From Phytophthora colocasiae (lineage: Eukaryota; Oomycota; Peronosporomycetes; Peronosporales; Peronosporaceae), in assembly GCA_018806915.1 (NCBI GenBank), contig JAGKQI010000101.1:1612001-1676000 (forward strand): a stretch of 64,000 nt of DNA, in the 5' to 3' direction. The notes beneath the pieces are model-generated. The model saw nothing but the letters and a program-made list of their open reading frames with translations, ran no database searches and was not told where the DNA came from. Shown here piece after piece: positions 1 through 11,139 of the stretch; the first letter of the stretch is position 1, and the number at the start of each line of letters is the position of its first letter. The position numbers and the translations under genes are program-made.

Positions 1-1
1 A

Positions 2-1665
2 AAGACGGAAGAGCTGCCAGAGACGTCTACGCAACCTCCAGAGATGGTCTTGGTGCCTGCAGCACCGATAGAATCTAGCCTCATCATTGCACCTGATGTA
101 CGTATTGTTTTTATAGTATTGTATTGCTAAAGTTGTACGAGAAATACTGACATGGAACGATTCTAGGTGGAAGCTTCGGTGGTGGAAGCTGTGTGTGAGG
201 TGTCGACCCCGACGGCTGCAAGTGCTGCGGCAGTTCCAGGATCTCCATCGCGGAAGTACTCGTCTCCCAAGAAAAGTCGCGATGGAGTGCAACGCGCTCG
301 CCGGTTCGTTTCTCTAGTCGTGTGGTCGCTTCGCGTCAACGCTCCTTCCAGAAAATTTTGACTCACTGGTGTCTGTTTTACAGAGTAAAGCGCAGAGGAC
401 GATTCACCATTATTGAATTAGCGTCGGACTCGCCCACCTCCAGGAAGAACGACGACGTAAGTCATTCTGTCTTGAGCTCGAGGTAGAATTGAAGTTGAGA
501 TACTAAGCCTACGCTTTCTGTCTTGAGCAGTTGTACGACCATCGCTTCGTAACCACGACATCGATCGGAGGAGCTTCTGTTGGAAGTGTCCCGGAGCAAC
601 TCAGCCGCAACTTCGACGGCTTAGAGCGTCGTACAAAGCCCAAGCGCTCGACTCGCTCTATGCCTCGACTCCGACAAACGTCGTTAATGCGCCGCTCGCG
701 TCGACGTAGCGAGAGTCCAACACGCGAGTTTATCGAATCTGTGGACATGGTGGACCCCAGCGGGAATCAGCAGCAGCAGCAAGAAGCGACAGCATATGCA
801 AAACTTCAAGCTCTGCCAACAGTTGAAAGCGTGGGCTCACTGTCTAATGGCCTTACTGATGGCACACTCACTACTTCCCCCAACCAAGCAGTGACAAGCT
901 TGGTCATCCCTGACAGTAGCGACACTTCAACTGCTACGATATCGCCGACTTCTGTTCGACCAGTGACACCATCGTCACAGCTTATGACACTCTCCGAGAC
1001 TAATGGCAGCGTCGTAAATCTGCCTCAATCGTCGATTTCGATCTCGACTGCCCAATTCCTGCAGCAACAGCAGACAATTGCCTCGCTCATCCGACAGCAA
1101 CACGATCTGAAACAGATCATTAGCGTTCTTCAAGAACAGCAGCAGCAGCTCATGACTATTCCGTCTCAGATCAACGAGCTCAAGCGCCAAAGAGCAGGGG
1201 TGTACGTTATATCTCGATAGCTATCTTCTGCTTTTGCTCATATGTTTATTGTTTGAATGCAGCAACAGTGGTGAGACCCGAGACGAAGAAATGGTACGTT
1301 TAGTATTGAGCTTTTTTTTATATTTACTATTCTCAAGCTAATTTGCTTGTCTTGCTTAGAGAAAACTTTATCTGAAAGCAGATAAATTGACTCGAGCCAA
1401 CGAATCTCTGCATTCGCTCATCAACGCGGCGGAGCGAGAGGCGCGTCATCGAACCTTGGAAATAGAGTGTTTGTCGGAAGAGAACGACGAGCTCCGTCAC
1501 CGCTGTGGCCAACTTGAATCACGCTACATGGACGAGCGCAAGCAATGCTTCGTGCTGGAGGAAGAACTCCAGCGTCTGCGCATGTTGTCTCTAACTCAGC
1601 AAGAGCAGCAGCTTCGTCACCAGCAACAGCAGACCCAAAAACTCAACTCTAGTGCTGCAGTGTAA
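2..1665 (+). CDS. Gln-rich coiled-coil protein, 5' end outside the window
   Basis: Function not recognised. The reading frame is open from base 2, so the gene enters from the left. Six exons join in frame through GT-AG introns: 2-97, 167-303, 384-456, 531-1201, 1263-1293 and 1360-1665 (stop TAA), giving about 437 visible residues. The donor at 1202 (GTACGT) was chosen because the alternative at 1200 runs into a stop. Exon 3 encodes a basic stretch KRRGRFTIIEL followed by SDSPTS; the RFxI core resembles the docking motif bound by the conserved C-terminal domain of OSR1/SPAK kinases, which is an inference. Exon 4 is Ser/Thr-rich with Gln runs, and the last exon is a long heptad-type coiled coil ending in a Gln-rich tail. 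A scaffold or cytoskeletal protein is plausible but unproven. Confidence 0.75.
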
Positions 1666-1877
1666 AAGTTCTTTTTGCAGATTTGGTTGTCAGTGTCTTC
1701 AAAATTCCACACTAAAGTTTTCATTTTCAAAGCAGTGCCTGGTCGCAGAGAGAATTGAATTACCCAGGCCTTGTCCAATTCAGTATTACACGGAATTGGC
1801 TGTAGTTGCTGCAGTAGTAATAATCTCAATACAACACGCTGCAATAATAAAAGCGGCCGCAATAACTGCAATATGAA

Positions 1878-2460
1878 TTAATGCTCCTGCTCGCTACCAA
1901 CTGATGCCAATGTCGTTACATCCCACATATTCCTGTTCGCACGAAGAAACATGACGAGATCAAAATTCGCTGGGAGCATACAAGTGCGTTGGGGGGTGAG
2001 CACAAGCTTGCACTGTGAAAAAAAAACGCTCACATGCATTCGAAGTCGGCGGCAGTTCCTTCAACAGCAGACTGTAGTTGGCACGACTGGGACGCTTGTT
2101 TGGCCCAGCAAGAAGAATCCGCGTCGCGTAGTCATCTTGGCGTTTCTTGCGCTTGTCTTCACACTTCGCCACCTCGAATGCCTTCACCGCATCTGCCTCA
2201 GCCTTTGAAAGCGTGCCACCGTTGATCACTTTGACGGCTGCCGCTTCAAATATAGGAGAGTGGACTATACTAGCGTTCGCGTTAAGCTGGGCACGCATCG
2301 TGGGGTACTCGCTAATAACCGAGTCAAAAAGCAGGCGGACATCCGCCAAATCGATATCGTCGCACTGCAGCTTCTTAGTGATTCTCTGGAACTTCTTCAT
2401 GTGCTCCAGCAGCTCGAGGAGCTTGCGATGTGCTGCTCCTTCGTCATTGTTTAGACTGAG
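1878..2460 (-). pseudogene. hAT transposase C-terminal fragment, frameshifted
   Basis: Minus-strand frame contains LLKELPPTSNACERFF, the hAT C-terminal dimerisation signature (P-T-S-N-x-x-E-R-x-F). Upstream lies a segment typical of oomycete hAT-derived ORFs (LFDSVISEYP, then SIVHSPIFEAAAVKV). After ERFF the frame breaks at a run of nine A (plus strand, about 2018-2026). In the neighbouring frame the text continues with KLVLTP and then FLRANRNMWDV before a stop at 1878. One extra base in the homopolymer explains the break. No N-terminal BED finger or terminal repeats are visible, so this is a dead 3' remnant lying between two genes. Confidence 0.7.
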
Positions 2461-2780
2461 CGGGAGTTTTTGAGAATGAAAAGGTCACCATGCAAAAGGA
2501 TTCGTACGTGTCCAGTGATTTAAGGTAGTTAGGTGGTCAGTATGGAGTATAATGAACGCAAAAGAGCTGGCTTCTCGGGTTAGGACGTCCATCAGTTCAA
2601 TTGTGTCTTGCCATTGCTATGCAAGCACTTATGTTATATTGTATTGCAATTTTCGAGAAATATCATATTTTATTTTTTGTGAATATCCCAGTAATCCGTT
2701 TTTTTATTTTTAGAAACTGATTTTATCGATACTGAAATTTTTTATTCAGACCCCTGGAATTACCCACAGAACCGCAAAGG
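2461..2780. other. Intergenic, nothing recognised
   Basis: AT-rich spacer (2630-2760 is notably T-rich) between the hAT remnant and the zinc-finger gene. It probably holds the promoter of the plus-strand gene starting at 2781, but I see no clear core element. Confidence 0.5.
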
Positions 2781-4100
2781 ATGAAAACACGAGAGCAAGA
2801 GAAGAGTCCGGAAAGTTGCGAAAGCGTCAGCAATGGCATTGAGAGCGCGTTCACGACGATGGTTCAGCGGTGGCTTGTCAAAGGGAGCAATGGCACGTGG
2901 CAATTAGTGAATACAAAAAAAGAAGTCGGTAAAATGTAAAGCGGATGTCAAAACAACCGAGATTAACACGGATATTGGAGCAGTGGCCTTGCCTTCTGCT
3001 GCTACTCGTAAGGATGAACGTCGAGTCCTACCCACAAAATAAAAGAACAACGTGAGAATGCAGACTGCACGTCTTCTGCAGAACGACCCAAACGCTTCCT
3101 CATCCTAAACACTGCCACTCCACCACGGTGCGGCAAGGGTGCAGCGCCACTTCCGACTTCACAAAGCAATATTGAAACCAAAAACACCAGTGGAGAAGTC
3201 GATGCTAGTGGCGTTACGGGTACTGGTCTTTTTAACGTGAAGCAAGAAGTGCAGTCTGTGTCACCGCGAAACTCTTCTTTCGAAGACAAGGTTGCACAAG
3301 ATTGCAATTTGGATGTTTGTGGAGGGCGAGAGAAATATAAACCTGAACGCTGCAAGAACTACACGTACCAAGTCTTCCGCAAAGCTCACCTCAGTGGAAC
3401 ACAAGGCAAGAAGACCAAGAGCAGAGAAACGAAAAGTGAATCTCCGAAAGCTGATGGCACTATGAATATGGCTAAGCCATTAGGAGGCATAACCAAGTCC
3501 AAGTCGCAGCGCGTTGGCAATCCACCATCTAAATCAACAGCCAAGAATCGGACAATTTTGCAGACTGAAAAACTTTCGAAGTCATTGGCCTCTGACGCCT
3601 GGCAAGCGTCAGAGCTGCGAAGTCTTTTCCGAAATGCAGGCAAGCACACCGTGAAGAATTTGAAGAACAAGGGAACTGAGCGCACTACTGGTGAAAACTG
3701 CAGCACTGTACCCCCTCCAACAAAGATGAGGAAACTGGTGAGCAGTAAGGACGAAGGAATTTGCAAGGTACGAGCTTGCAAGCTGGTCGCCGTATCCGAA
3801 GGCTTTTGCAAGACACACGTGAAGTGCAAACGCTGTCGTAAGGAAGGTTGCAACAATATCGCAGCGGTCAGAGTTCGAGGCTTTTGCTGGTATCACGCCC
3901 CCGTTAAAGAGTGCGGAGAAGTCGGATGCACCACAAAAGCCCGCCAATGGGGGCGTTGCGCGAAGCACGGAGGCAAGCACTACTGTCGTGAAGAGGGCTG
4001 TTCCAAAGGTGTATACCAGCAAAGACTATGTCATGCGCACTTTGATCAGCAAGAACACCCCGATACCCGCCTTCGGAGCCGCATCAGGAATGGAAGTTAG
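2781..4100 (+). CDS. Cys/His-repeat (WRKY19-like) zinc-finger protein
   Basis: Two exons, 2781-2928 and 3064-4100, join in phase across a 135-bp GT-AG intron to give 394 residues. The second exon has no ATG before the repeats (the frame-opening codon at 3237 is GTG), which is why the upstream exon is needed. The C-terminal quarter (about residues 283-376) carries four tandem C-x4-C-x(9-11)-C-x2-H units, for example CKVRACK...GFCKTH and CREEGCSKG...RLCHAH. This is the pattern of the WRKY19-like zinc fingers expanded in oomycetes. The N-terminal half is basic, Lys/Ser-rich and low in complexity, consistent with a nuclear protein. DNA or RNA binding is inferred from the family and no partner is evident. 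Confidence 0.7.
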
Positions 4101-5262
4101 AGGTTGGAGAACGACAGCTTTGGCAGAAACATTTGTGCATGATAGTGACCAGTGAAGGAAGCAGAACACGATGTGTTCGGGCTCAGGATTTTTCAATGCG
4201 CATGATTAGCACTTCAACTTCCTTCCTGTCCACATTGTCGTTGTTCTCCTGTCACTGCCATCGCTGAATCAAAGATGGTTGGATCGAACGTCCACTTGAG
4301 GCTGCTGTGTTGATGCTCAGACGCAGCGTCTGACATGACGTGCAGTCTGAGCCTAATTACCCCGAGGTAAGCTGCTACCTACGCTTCGTGGTAGCCACCT
4401 GCCACTCAAGTTCAGCTGTGCTGGATGGCAACCACCAGCCAACCATCCAAACGCCTGCGGTTCTGTCGAGCCTCTATTATAATAGTGGAGACTTTGAAGC
4501 CACCACCTTTGACACGCTGCATTAGCAGCCGACAAAGCTGTAACGCCACTCTGAACGGAGCTCGTGTCGTCAACACCACGGAAGGATTGAATCAATTCAT
4601 GCTCGAGCGGCACTACTACTCGGCACCATCACTCATCCTATATGGTATGACGGCGCTCATCCAACGGCCACTACTGACAAGCCTCCAGCAGTAAAATATC
4701 AACGGAAAGAACTGAAAATCCTGCCTGGGATTTCCACTGCTCGGTTTGCGAAGGAGCATCGCTTTGCCCCCGTCTGAACCTATTTTAGATCTGATCACGT
4801 CCGGCAGAGCCAGCCAGCGAGCACACAGCAAAGGAAGCACTAGACAACTGCCACTGCTGGAATGTCAGCAGTGTGATATATCCATGCACTTGTACCCACA
4901 CATACCGGTATCGCCCTTTCAGAGAGAAGGCTGAAGGCGTTATGCATCTTTGCTAAAAGTGCTCCAAGTTGTGGCGAATCTCGTCCGACTCCCAAATCTG
5001 GAACCATTGACTTCTAAAGGTCAGTTGACTTGATTTTACTATTCATGTACAAAACCAAGTCTGCATCCGCGCACGATGCACAAAGTATCAGAGGTTCCTT
5101 GAGAAAAATACGATACAGCTTTCTCCTCTGTCCAACACACGGTTCATTCCTCAAAACGCAGGCTTAAGCGTGGAACTCGTGATTGGCGTTGGGAATTTTT
5201 AAGCACAGCGCCAAGGACATTCACTCTCGTTACATACAAACACCAAGTCATTTTTTGTGTTG
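4101..5262. other. 1.1-kb intergenic region, no gene supported
   Basis: Short frames occur on both strands (for example 4340-4525, 4425-4694 and 4616-4840 minus), but none has family features, consistent splice sites or coding-like composition. The right end should contain the promoter of the PH-domain gene. Confidence 0.5.
5245..5256 (+). promoter_or_regulatory. Possible oomycete initiator (TCATTTTT-like)
   Basis: AAGTCATTTTTT lies a few bases upstream of the ATG at 5263. It fits the oomycete initiator core (YCATTYY). The implied 5' UTR would be very short, so this is tentative. Confidence 0.25.
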
Positions 5263-7392
5263 ATGGTCACTCAGCGCGTTACGCCCATACGTTCCGACGA
5301 CGCGAGCGCTTATCACGCTGGCAAGGCCGCGCTAGACGAAATGCTGCGTCGTGACGAGTCTCCGCACTCAGTGGAGCAGGCTGAGGCCCTGGACGACGCT
5401 GGGGACGACGATATGGCGCCACTAGGTCTCGCTGTGAACACGCGCAACTACCAGGCGCTGATGGACAACTTGGCGCACAAACGACGCACGAGCTCAGGGT
5501 CATCGATCTCCAGCGGGTACCAGCGCCAGACGGTTGCTTTAGGGGCCGTCTACCAACAGAGCATGGAGAATCAGGTGGAGAGTCCCCTGTACGGTGAGAC
5601 TCTGGCACAAACAGTCGCAGTTGAAGAAGAAGAAGACGAGGAAGAACGGGATCGGACAGTCGTTGGATTGCCGGTGGATACACGGAACTACGAGGCCATT
5701 GTGAGTGGCGGCAGACCGATTCGCTCGGAACCAGGAACATTTAACCTATTGAACCGACGCGCAACTGTAGCGACTATGCCGCAGATGCCACAGCCCATGA
5801 AGGAAGAGAAGGAGATGCAAGGTCAGCCTGTCGTAGCTGAAGCTGTGGATGTTGGAGAGGATGACGCAGTTATGGGACTCCCCATCAGTACAGGGAACTA
5901 TGTGGCGTATCTAGCAGGTCAGCAGGGATCGGGATTGCAGCAGGCGGGACACCGAAATCGAGGATACAGCAATCTCGCACAGGAGAAGGAACCGCGCGTG
6001 AGTGACCCGTACCTGTCGTCCTCTCGGCGTGGGAAGTCCCCTTCCGAATCATACACAGCACCGCACAACAACAACCATGATGATTCACGCCCGTCCTGCT
6101 TTGACAACCGCCGCGCATCAAATGCGGCGTTTGTTCCGCATGCAGGTTGGGTGTTCATTCAACATGGCGCATTCAAGTCGTGGAAGCGTTACTACGCAGT
6201 TCTCTCGGGAATGGAGTTTAAATACAGCAAGGGAGTCGGTCAGTCCCCGAAGGGCTTTGGGCTGCTGATTTCCGTACACAGGATGGACGAACTGCGGTAT
6301 GGACTTTTGCTGGAGTTTGGTGATGGCAGTACACTTCAGATTCGCTGCCCTGGCGAGAACGAATACGAACAGTGGTTGGGAGCATTGGAGAAAGCCATTG
6401 AGCGCAACCAGAACCTGAACTCTCAATCGAAAACTTCGTACACGCTTACTGCATCCGAGCAGCACGAAGGCTACTTGTTCAAGCAAGAGAAGAACAAGGC
6501 TTGGAAGCGTTGCTTCTTTGTTGTCCGTATTGATGGATATATTGAGTGCCGCGATCACGAACATGGCACCGCTGACCGGAAGTGTTCTGGCTACATTAAG
6601 GCCGTGTCGTTTGCTGACTGCCATGCAAATGGACTTGCGATCCAGCTGAGCACAGATGCGTCCATGGTGTGTTACGCGGATTCCTACGATGAGCAAATGC
6701 TCTGGTACGGCGCTATCTCAGCGGCAGCCTCCGCAAATGGCAAGGTTGCTCAGCCTAAGACGTCAGTCAAGAGTTGTTACGTACAAACAGCGCTGTCAAA
6801 CCATGCAGGTTGGCTCTACAAACAGGCGGGGATATTTAAAGGGTGGAAACGTCTGTACTTCACCCTGCACGGTGTCGAGCTAGCGTATGCGAAGGACACG
6901 AACTCTGAGACGGTGTTATCTGATAAAGCGCATTCAGTGGAGGAGTGGGAAGGACATGCGAATGGGCTTTTAATTCGGCTGATTAGCGGGCGGGTCTGGA
7001 AAATTCATGCCGAATCGTACGAGACAGCCAAGAGGTGGAGATCCGTTATCAGCAGCGCGTGCCGCCACGCAGAAACGTTCAACTTGAAGAAGTACTTGAA
7101 CAGCCGGCGTCGCAAGAAACTGAGACCCGTATTTGGTGGTTGGCTTACTGAAGTGCGGAAGGGTTCTCGCTTGCGTCGGTTCTTCCTGGTTGACGGTGCG
7201 ACTCTAGGCGTCGCCAACGATGTAGACAACCAGCTTGAGCGTCTTGGCACAGTTGTAGATGTTGGATCAACTCGTGACTTGGAGTGCGGCATGGTGTTCA
7301 CTCTTGCCAACGGAAACAAGCTCAAGGTGAATTGTGACTCGCTCGCCGATTCAAGGTGCTGGTACGAGTGCTTAAACTTCTCGCTCAAGTAA
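5263..7392 (+). CDS. Four-PH-domain protein with N-terminal GLPxxTxNY repeats
   Basis: Single exon. The first ATG is at 5263 (the frame also opens with GTG and TTG), giving 709 residues. Four pleckstrin-homology-type domains follow one another. Each starts with a G-W/Y-hydrophobic strand and W-K-R-x-[YF] and ends in a Trp-containing helix: HAGWVFIQ...WKRYYAVL (about residues 293-391), HEGYLFKQ...WKRCFFVV (406-498), HAGWLYKQ...WKRLYFTL (513-608) and GGWLTEVRKGSRLRRFFLV (626-709). PH domains usually bind phosphoinositides or proteins at membranes. The first 220 residues contain three spaced copies of a short motif (LGLAVNTRNYQA, VGLPVDTRNYEA, MGLPISTGNYVA), each in an acidic linker. These look like repeated short linear motifs. 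Probable membrane-associated adaptor; precise role unknown. Confidence 0.85.
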   Translation: MVTQRVTPIRSDDASAYHAGKAALDEMLRRDESPHSVEQAEALDDAGDDDMAPLGLAVNTRNYQALMDNLAHKRRTSSGSSISSGYQRQTVALGAVYQQSMENQVESPLYGETLAQTVAVEEEEDEEERDRTVVGLPVDTRNYEAIVSGGRPIRSEPGTFNLLNRRATVATMPQMPQPMKEEKEMQGQPVVAEAVDVGEDDAVMGLPISTGNYVAYLAGQQGSGLQQAGHRNRGYSNLAQEKEPRVSDPYLSSSRRGKSPSESYTAPHNNNHDDSRPSCFDNRRASNAAFVPHAGWVFIQHGAFKSWKRYYAVLSGMEFKYSKGVGQSPKGFGLLISVHRMDELRYGLLLEFGDGSTLQIRCPGENEYEQWLGALEKAIERNQNLNSQSKTSYTLTASEQHEGYLFKQEKNKAWKRCFFVVRIDGYIECRDHEHGTADRKCSGYIKAVSFADCHANGLAIQLSTDASMVCYADSYDEQMLWYGAISAAASANGKVAQPKTSVKSCYVQTALSNHAGWLYKQAGIFKGWKRLYFTLHGVELAYAKDTNSETVLSDKAHSVEEWEGHANGLLIRLISGRVWKIHAESYETAKRWRSVISSACRHAETFNLKKYLNSRRRKKLRPVFGGWLTEVRKGSRLRRFFLVDGATLGVANDVDNQLERLGTVVDVGSTRDLECGMVFTLANGNKLKVNCDSLADSRCWYECLNFSLK

Positions 7393-7700
7393 CGTGCTTC
7401 AGTGAATTTTGTACAAAAGTGACTGTGACGTCAGTCGGTATTAGGACAGCACGGAGGCACGGCCTGGTCGAAGGGCTTCGCCTTCGTGTGGTCAAAGTTA
7501 AGCAGGAAGGGAAAAGTATTTAGTTGTTGCAACCATCGGCTTATGCGGTACCTGTACGTGCAAATCCTCGTTCGGTTCCTCACAAAGTGGACATGCACTT
7601 TCCTTGCCATTGCATCTTATTCTTGTAGTTGAAGTGATCCACAATGTTGCTCGAATGCTATCGCCTTGTCCAAAGAAATAAATTCCGTTCTAATAGCAGC
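7393..7700. other. Convergent intergenic spacer
   Basis: About 310 bp between two convergent stop codons. No further gene or obvious structured element seen; it presumably holds both polyadenylation regions. Confidence 0.5.
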
Positions 7701-9352
7701 TTACTTTCTCGCACTGAGGGTTTCAGTTTTGATGGGTAGACTCCGCACAGCTTCCAACGCGAGTTTGATAGCGTCTCGAGGTGGCAAGTCGTGTTCGTTT
7801 TCCAGGACTGCTAGTGCAACACGAGCTGTAACCTCGAGGAACTCGCTGAAAACCAGCATCCGGTCTTCGATCTTCTCCACTTCGCGCATACCGGAGAAAC
7901 TCTGATCGACTGCACGATCGAACATCACTTCCTGCTCGTCAGGTGTGCCCGAGCAGAACATTCCACAGTCGTACAACATGCTCTTGAGTCCTACGGCAGA
8001 TAGAAGTAGTGGCCAAGTGGACGATGTCGGTTGACTTGACGGTGTAGAAGTTACTCCTTCTTCCGTCTCGAGAGTGTCGATCTTTTTGCGTAGTGAAGCT
8101 TTCGGAGCATGCTCTTGCGCGTACTTGGCGTACAACTTGAGAAGCTTCGGCTTAGCTTCCTGAAAAATCGCCACCATTTTCTAACAACACAACAAATACT
8201 TTAGACAAAATATCTTAAGTACAGATAGCCGCAAAGCAACTTACATCGTGATGAGAGTGATCTCGGAACGGGCCGCTAGTAAGTCGGGTGATGGTAGGTA
8301 GAACTTGCGTCTTGAGAGTATTGTCTAAAAGCTCACTGAACGAGCCTTTCCCGGACTCAAGAGTTTGTACGACCCGTAGCAAAGCGTGAAGATAGCCAAC
8401 TCTGGACAGAGTGCCTTTATCGTTCATCGCTACCAGTGTATCGTGGCGCAAGCACTGAGAAATGACTTTTTCCACCATCTTTTGGTCATTGGCGTCGTAA
8501 AGTTGCGCTAATTTGCATTCATGCAGGAAATGCGCAAACTCCGCTCCAGTCATACCATAGTTGAGCTCACTACTGCCAGCCGCATAGTGCATGTAGCCAA
8601 GATTCAGCTCCGAGAATCGAGATAATAACAATTCCTGGAGAAGTTCACGCTCGTGTGGGTCTTTTTCAAGTTCTTCAGAGCGAATTCGGCTCCAGTCGTA
8701 CATGAAGGCAGCTTCCACCTCCATGTCGGACAAGAACTGGCCCGAATTGACTTGCTGCAGCATCTCAGCACGAGAATATTGCTTCAATTCTTCGGCAGAT
8801 GAGCTTCCATTTCCTTTAGCGTCAGCTTCAGCCGATGGATCTTCAGGTACAGATACTTGTGGCTTTACTGTGGAACCTGAGGCTGTAGTTTTCTTGGCAT
8901 CGGCCATCATATCAGGGGCTGAATCCGGAATATCAACTTTCTTTTGTGAAGGGAAGAAAGCGTTCACCGTCCACGCTGTGAACTGAGGTGTGCCGATCTC
9001 ATTCACTGGCACTTCTTGCTAAAAAGAATTGTAAAAAACTGAATACTTTACATTAAACACTAGCACCATTCCAGCTTCGTACCTGTAGTTGGACAGTCAA
9101 AGTCTCATTATCCTTGCAAACTTCAACAATACGTTTCTCGGGACGTAAAACTTGTCCATTCATCTTGATAACAGCAGCAGGGAGGAAGAATCCTTGTTTG
9201 ATATGAGCATCTTCACGAGTTCGACAACGTCCGTGTGGTGCAGCTAAAGCATATCGTTGAGCAACAGCTAATCCAAGCCACCGGCAGGTTTGAGCTCCTT
9301 CCCCACACGGAATAACGAACTGTAGACCATGCACTTTAGCATTCACGCGCAT
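7701..9352 (-). CDS. Conserved-looking protein of unknown function, 507 aa
   Basis: Not recognised. Three exons join exactly in frame: 9083-9352 (ATG at 9352), 8245-9018 and 7701-8180, with two 64-bp GT-AG introns. The first 90 residues look like a compact alpha/beta module (FVIPCGEGAQTCRWLGLAVA, then a KMNGQVLRPEKRIVEV strand pair). The middle is a low-complexity Ala/Ser/Lys stretch, followed by an all-helical region starting near ELKQYSRAEMLQQV that continues through SRFSELNLGYMHYA and the C-terminal exon. The helical part could be an armadillo- or EF-hand-like fold or a ciliary protein domain, but there is no decisive motif. It is followed upstream on the same strand, after about 110 bp, by the coiled-coil gene ending at 9466. 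Confidence 0.7.
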
Positions 9353-9465
9353 TTTAACCTAATGGGATACGTCGAATATGTTCTCGAATGGACGCAACCA
9401 ACACTTTAGTTTGTGCGTTTATATTTATTGTCTTCCCTTCATCGCATCTCCCTCTCCATTGTAAG

Positions 9466-11139
9466 TTAGTCCAGTAGTTTGGACTCAATGTGACGGCCAG
9501 CAAACTTGCAGGGTCTCGAAGATAGTTCACGCTTTTGACAGCAACTCCACTGGTACCCTTCAAGTGGGTACTTGCGGGCTACGAACCGACCAGGGTGGAA
9601 GGAGCACGAGAGAGAAGTGTTGGACTTGTTCGTGAACGTCTCGCTGCAGTTCTTGCACCGACGAGGTTTGTGCATCATCTCTAGTTCCTTGGAGATTTCC
9701 GCACGATCACGTGCGCGTTGTTTCTCGCGTGTCAGCTCGTCCTTCTTCACCTTACGCAGATATTCCTTCTGGGTATCAAGCAGTTGCTGCTGCAGCTCGC
9801 TCACTTGGCACACGAGGTCTTCAATGCGATCCTTGGACGAATCGTCGATACGTTCGAGCGTCTTGACCTCTGTTTTCTTGCTGCGGAGTTGTTCAGTCTT
9901 GCGGTCAATCTCGGAGTCCTTCTCTTCAATGACCTCTCGAGTGGCAACCAAACTGGCCGTGAGGTCTTCCATTCGAGCAGTGAGACGCGTGACCTCCTTC
10001 TTAAGAAGAGCGTTCTTCTCGCGAAGTTCTTCGATCGTACGATCCTTTTGACGCAGTTTGCTTTGAGCTGTCTCAACCTCAACGTCCAGTGCATGAATAC
10101 GGTAACTGGCGTGCTGTAACAATGGCAAGGAAGAAGTAAGTCGCCAATTCTTTAGGCTGGTGAGTTGTTTTCAGTGTGCGAACCTTAGTTTCCGACTTGA
10201 CGTTTTCAAGCTCTTTCGAAAGCGATTCCCTATACATGTACGTTATCATCAGTTAGTATAGGCTCAAAGAAGTAAGCGAGACGAGAATCACGCACTTTTT
10301 CTTCAATTCATGGAGTGCAGTCTTGTTCTGACCGCGAGCAGCTTCCCACGCAGATTCTACAGCCTGATGTAGCAATGAGAAGTTAGAACCATCCAGTCGA
10401 TATGTAAACCAAAGCGATATACGGACCGCCAGTCGCACTGCAAGGTTTTTGGCCTCTTCGGCTTTATCAGCTGCGTCTTCTTCTGTTGCTGCGAGTTTAC
10501 GTTTGAGTTTCTGAACCTTCTCTTTTAACTCGAGAATAGAATTTTCATGCTCAATGCCGACGACCTCCATCCTAAACCATGAGAGCGTCAGTATATCTGA
10601 TCATTCGAGGACGATCACAACGTACTCTCGAAGTTTCTCCTTCTGGCGTGCATTGCGTTTTTGTGAATCTTCCAACTCCTTGATTAAGTCCAGACGCTTT
10701 TCGGTCTCTCCTTTGATGCTAGACACTTGTTCCATGAGGAAAGAGTTCTCTCGCTCCAGCGCAAAGACTCGTTCACATTCTCGTTCGTACTTCTTGATGT
10801 ACTGCTCCAACTTTGTAGTGGCTGACACTTTATCCTTGTGCTCGACCCTGTCAACAAAAACGAACTTTAAGTATTAGTTTGACCACACCATTTGTTAGTG
10901 GTTGCGATGACCACTTACTTTCTGCTGGCAATCTCACGGCTAATGGTGTCTTCAGCGGTCTCTTTGTAGCGCTGCAAAACTCGCAATTCGCCCATCATCT
11001 TAGCCTTCTCGAGGCGCAAGTCCTGGTGATCAGATAGCAAGCGCTGATACTGATCTTCCAAACCTTTGGCTTTACGTTTCCACATTTCCTCCGTCACACT
11101 CCAGGGCTTCTGAGTCCAGCTATCCATGATGTCAGGCAT
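9466..11139 (-). CDS. Coiled-coil protein with C-terminal zinc-binding module
   Basis: Six exons join in frame to 449 residues: 10919-11139 (ATG at 11139), 10626-10847, 10427-10571, 10296-10363, 10184-10229 and 9466-10113. The 63-bp intron between exons 3 and 4 is divisible by three and open, so a retained form would add 21 residues. Almost the whole chain is heptad coiled coil (for example ELEDSQKRNARQKEKLREY and the long last exon). The end holds a Cys/His cluster: C-x2-C in PRRCKNCSETF, then C-x2-HPG in LSCSFHPGRF, W-x-CC in YQWSCCQKR, and C-x4-H in CKFAGRH. This arrangement is compatible with a treble-clef-like zinc site. Structural or centrosomal roles are common for such proteins, but the exact family is not identified. 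Confidence 0.75.

Noticed and set aside
4340..4934. Several 60-90-codon ORFs on both strands
   Set aside because: No start context, splice signals or family motifs; overlapping frames in all directions.
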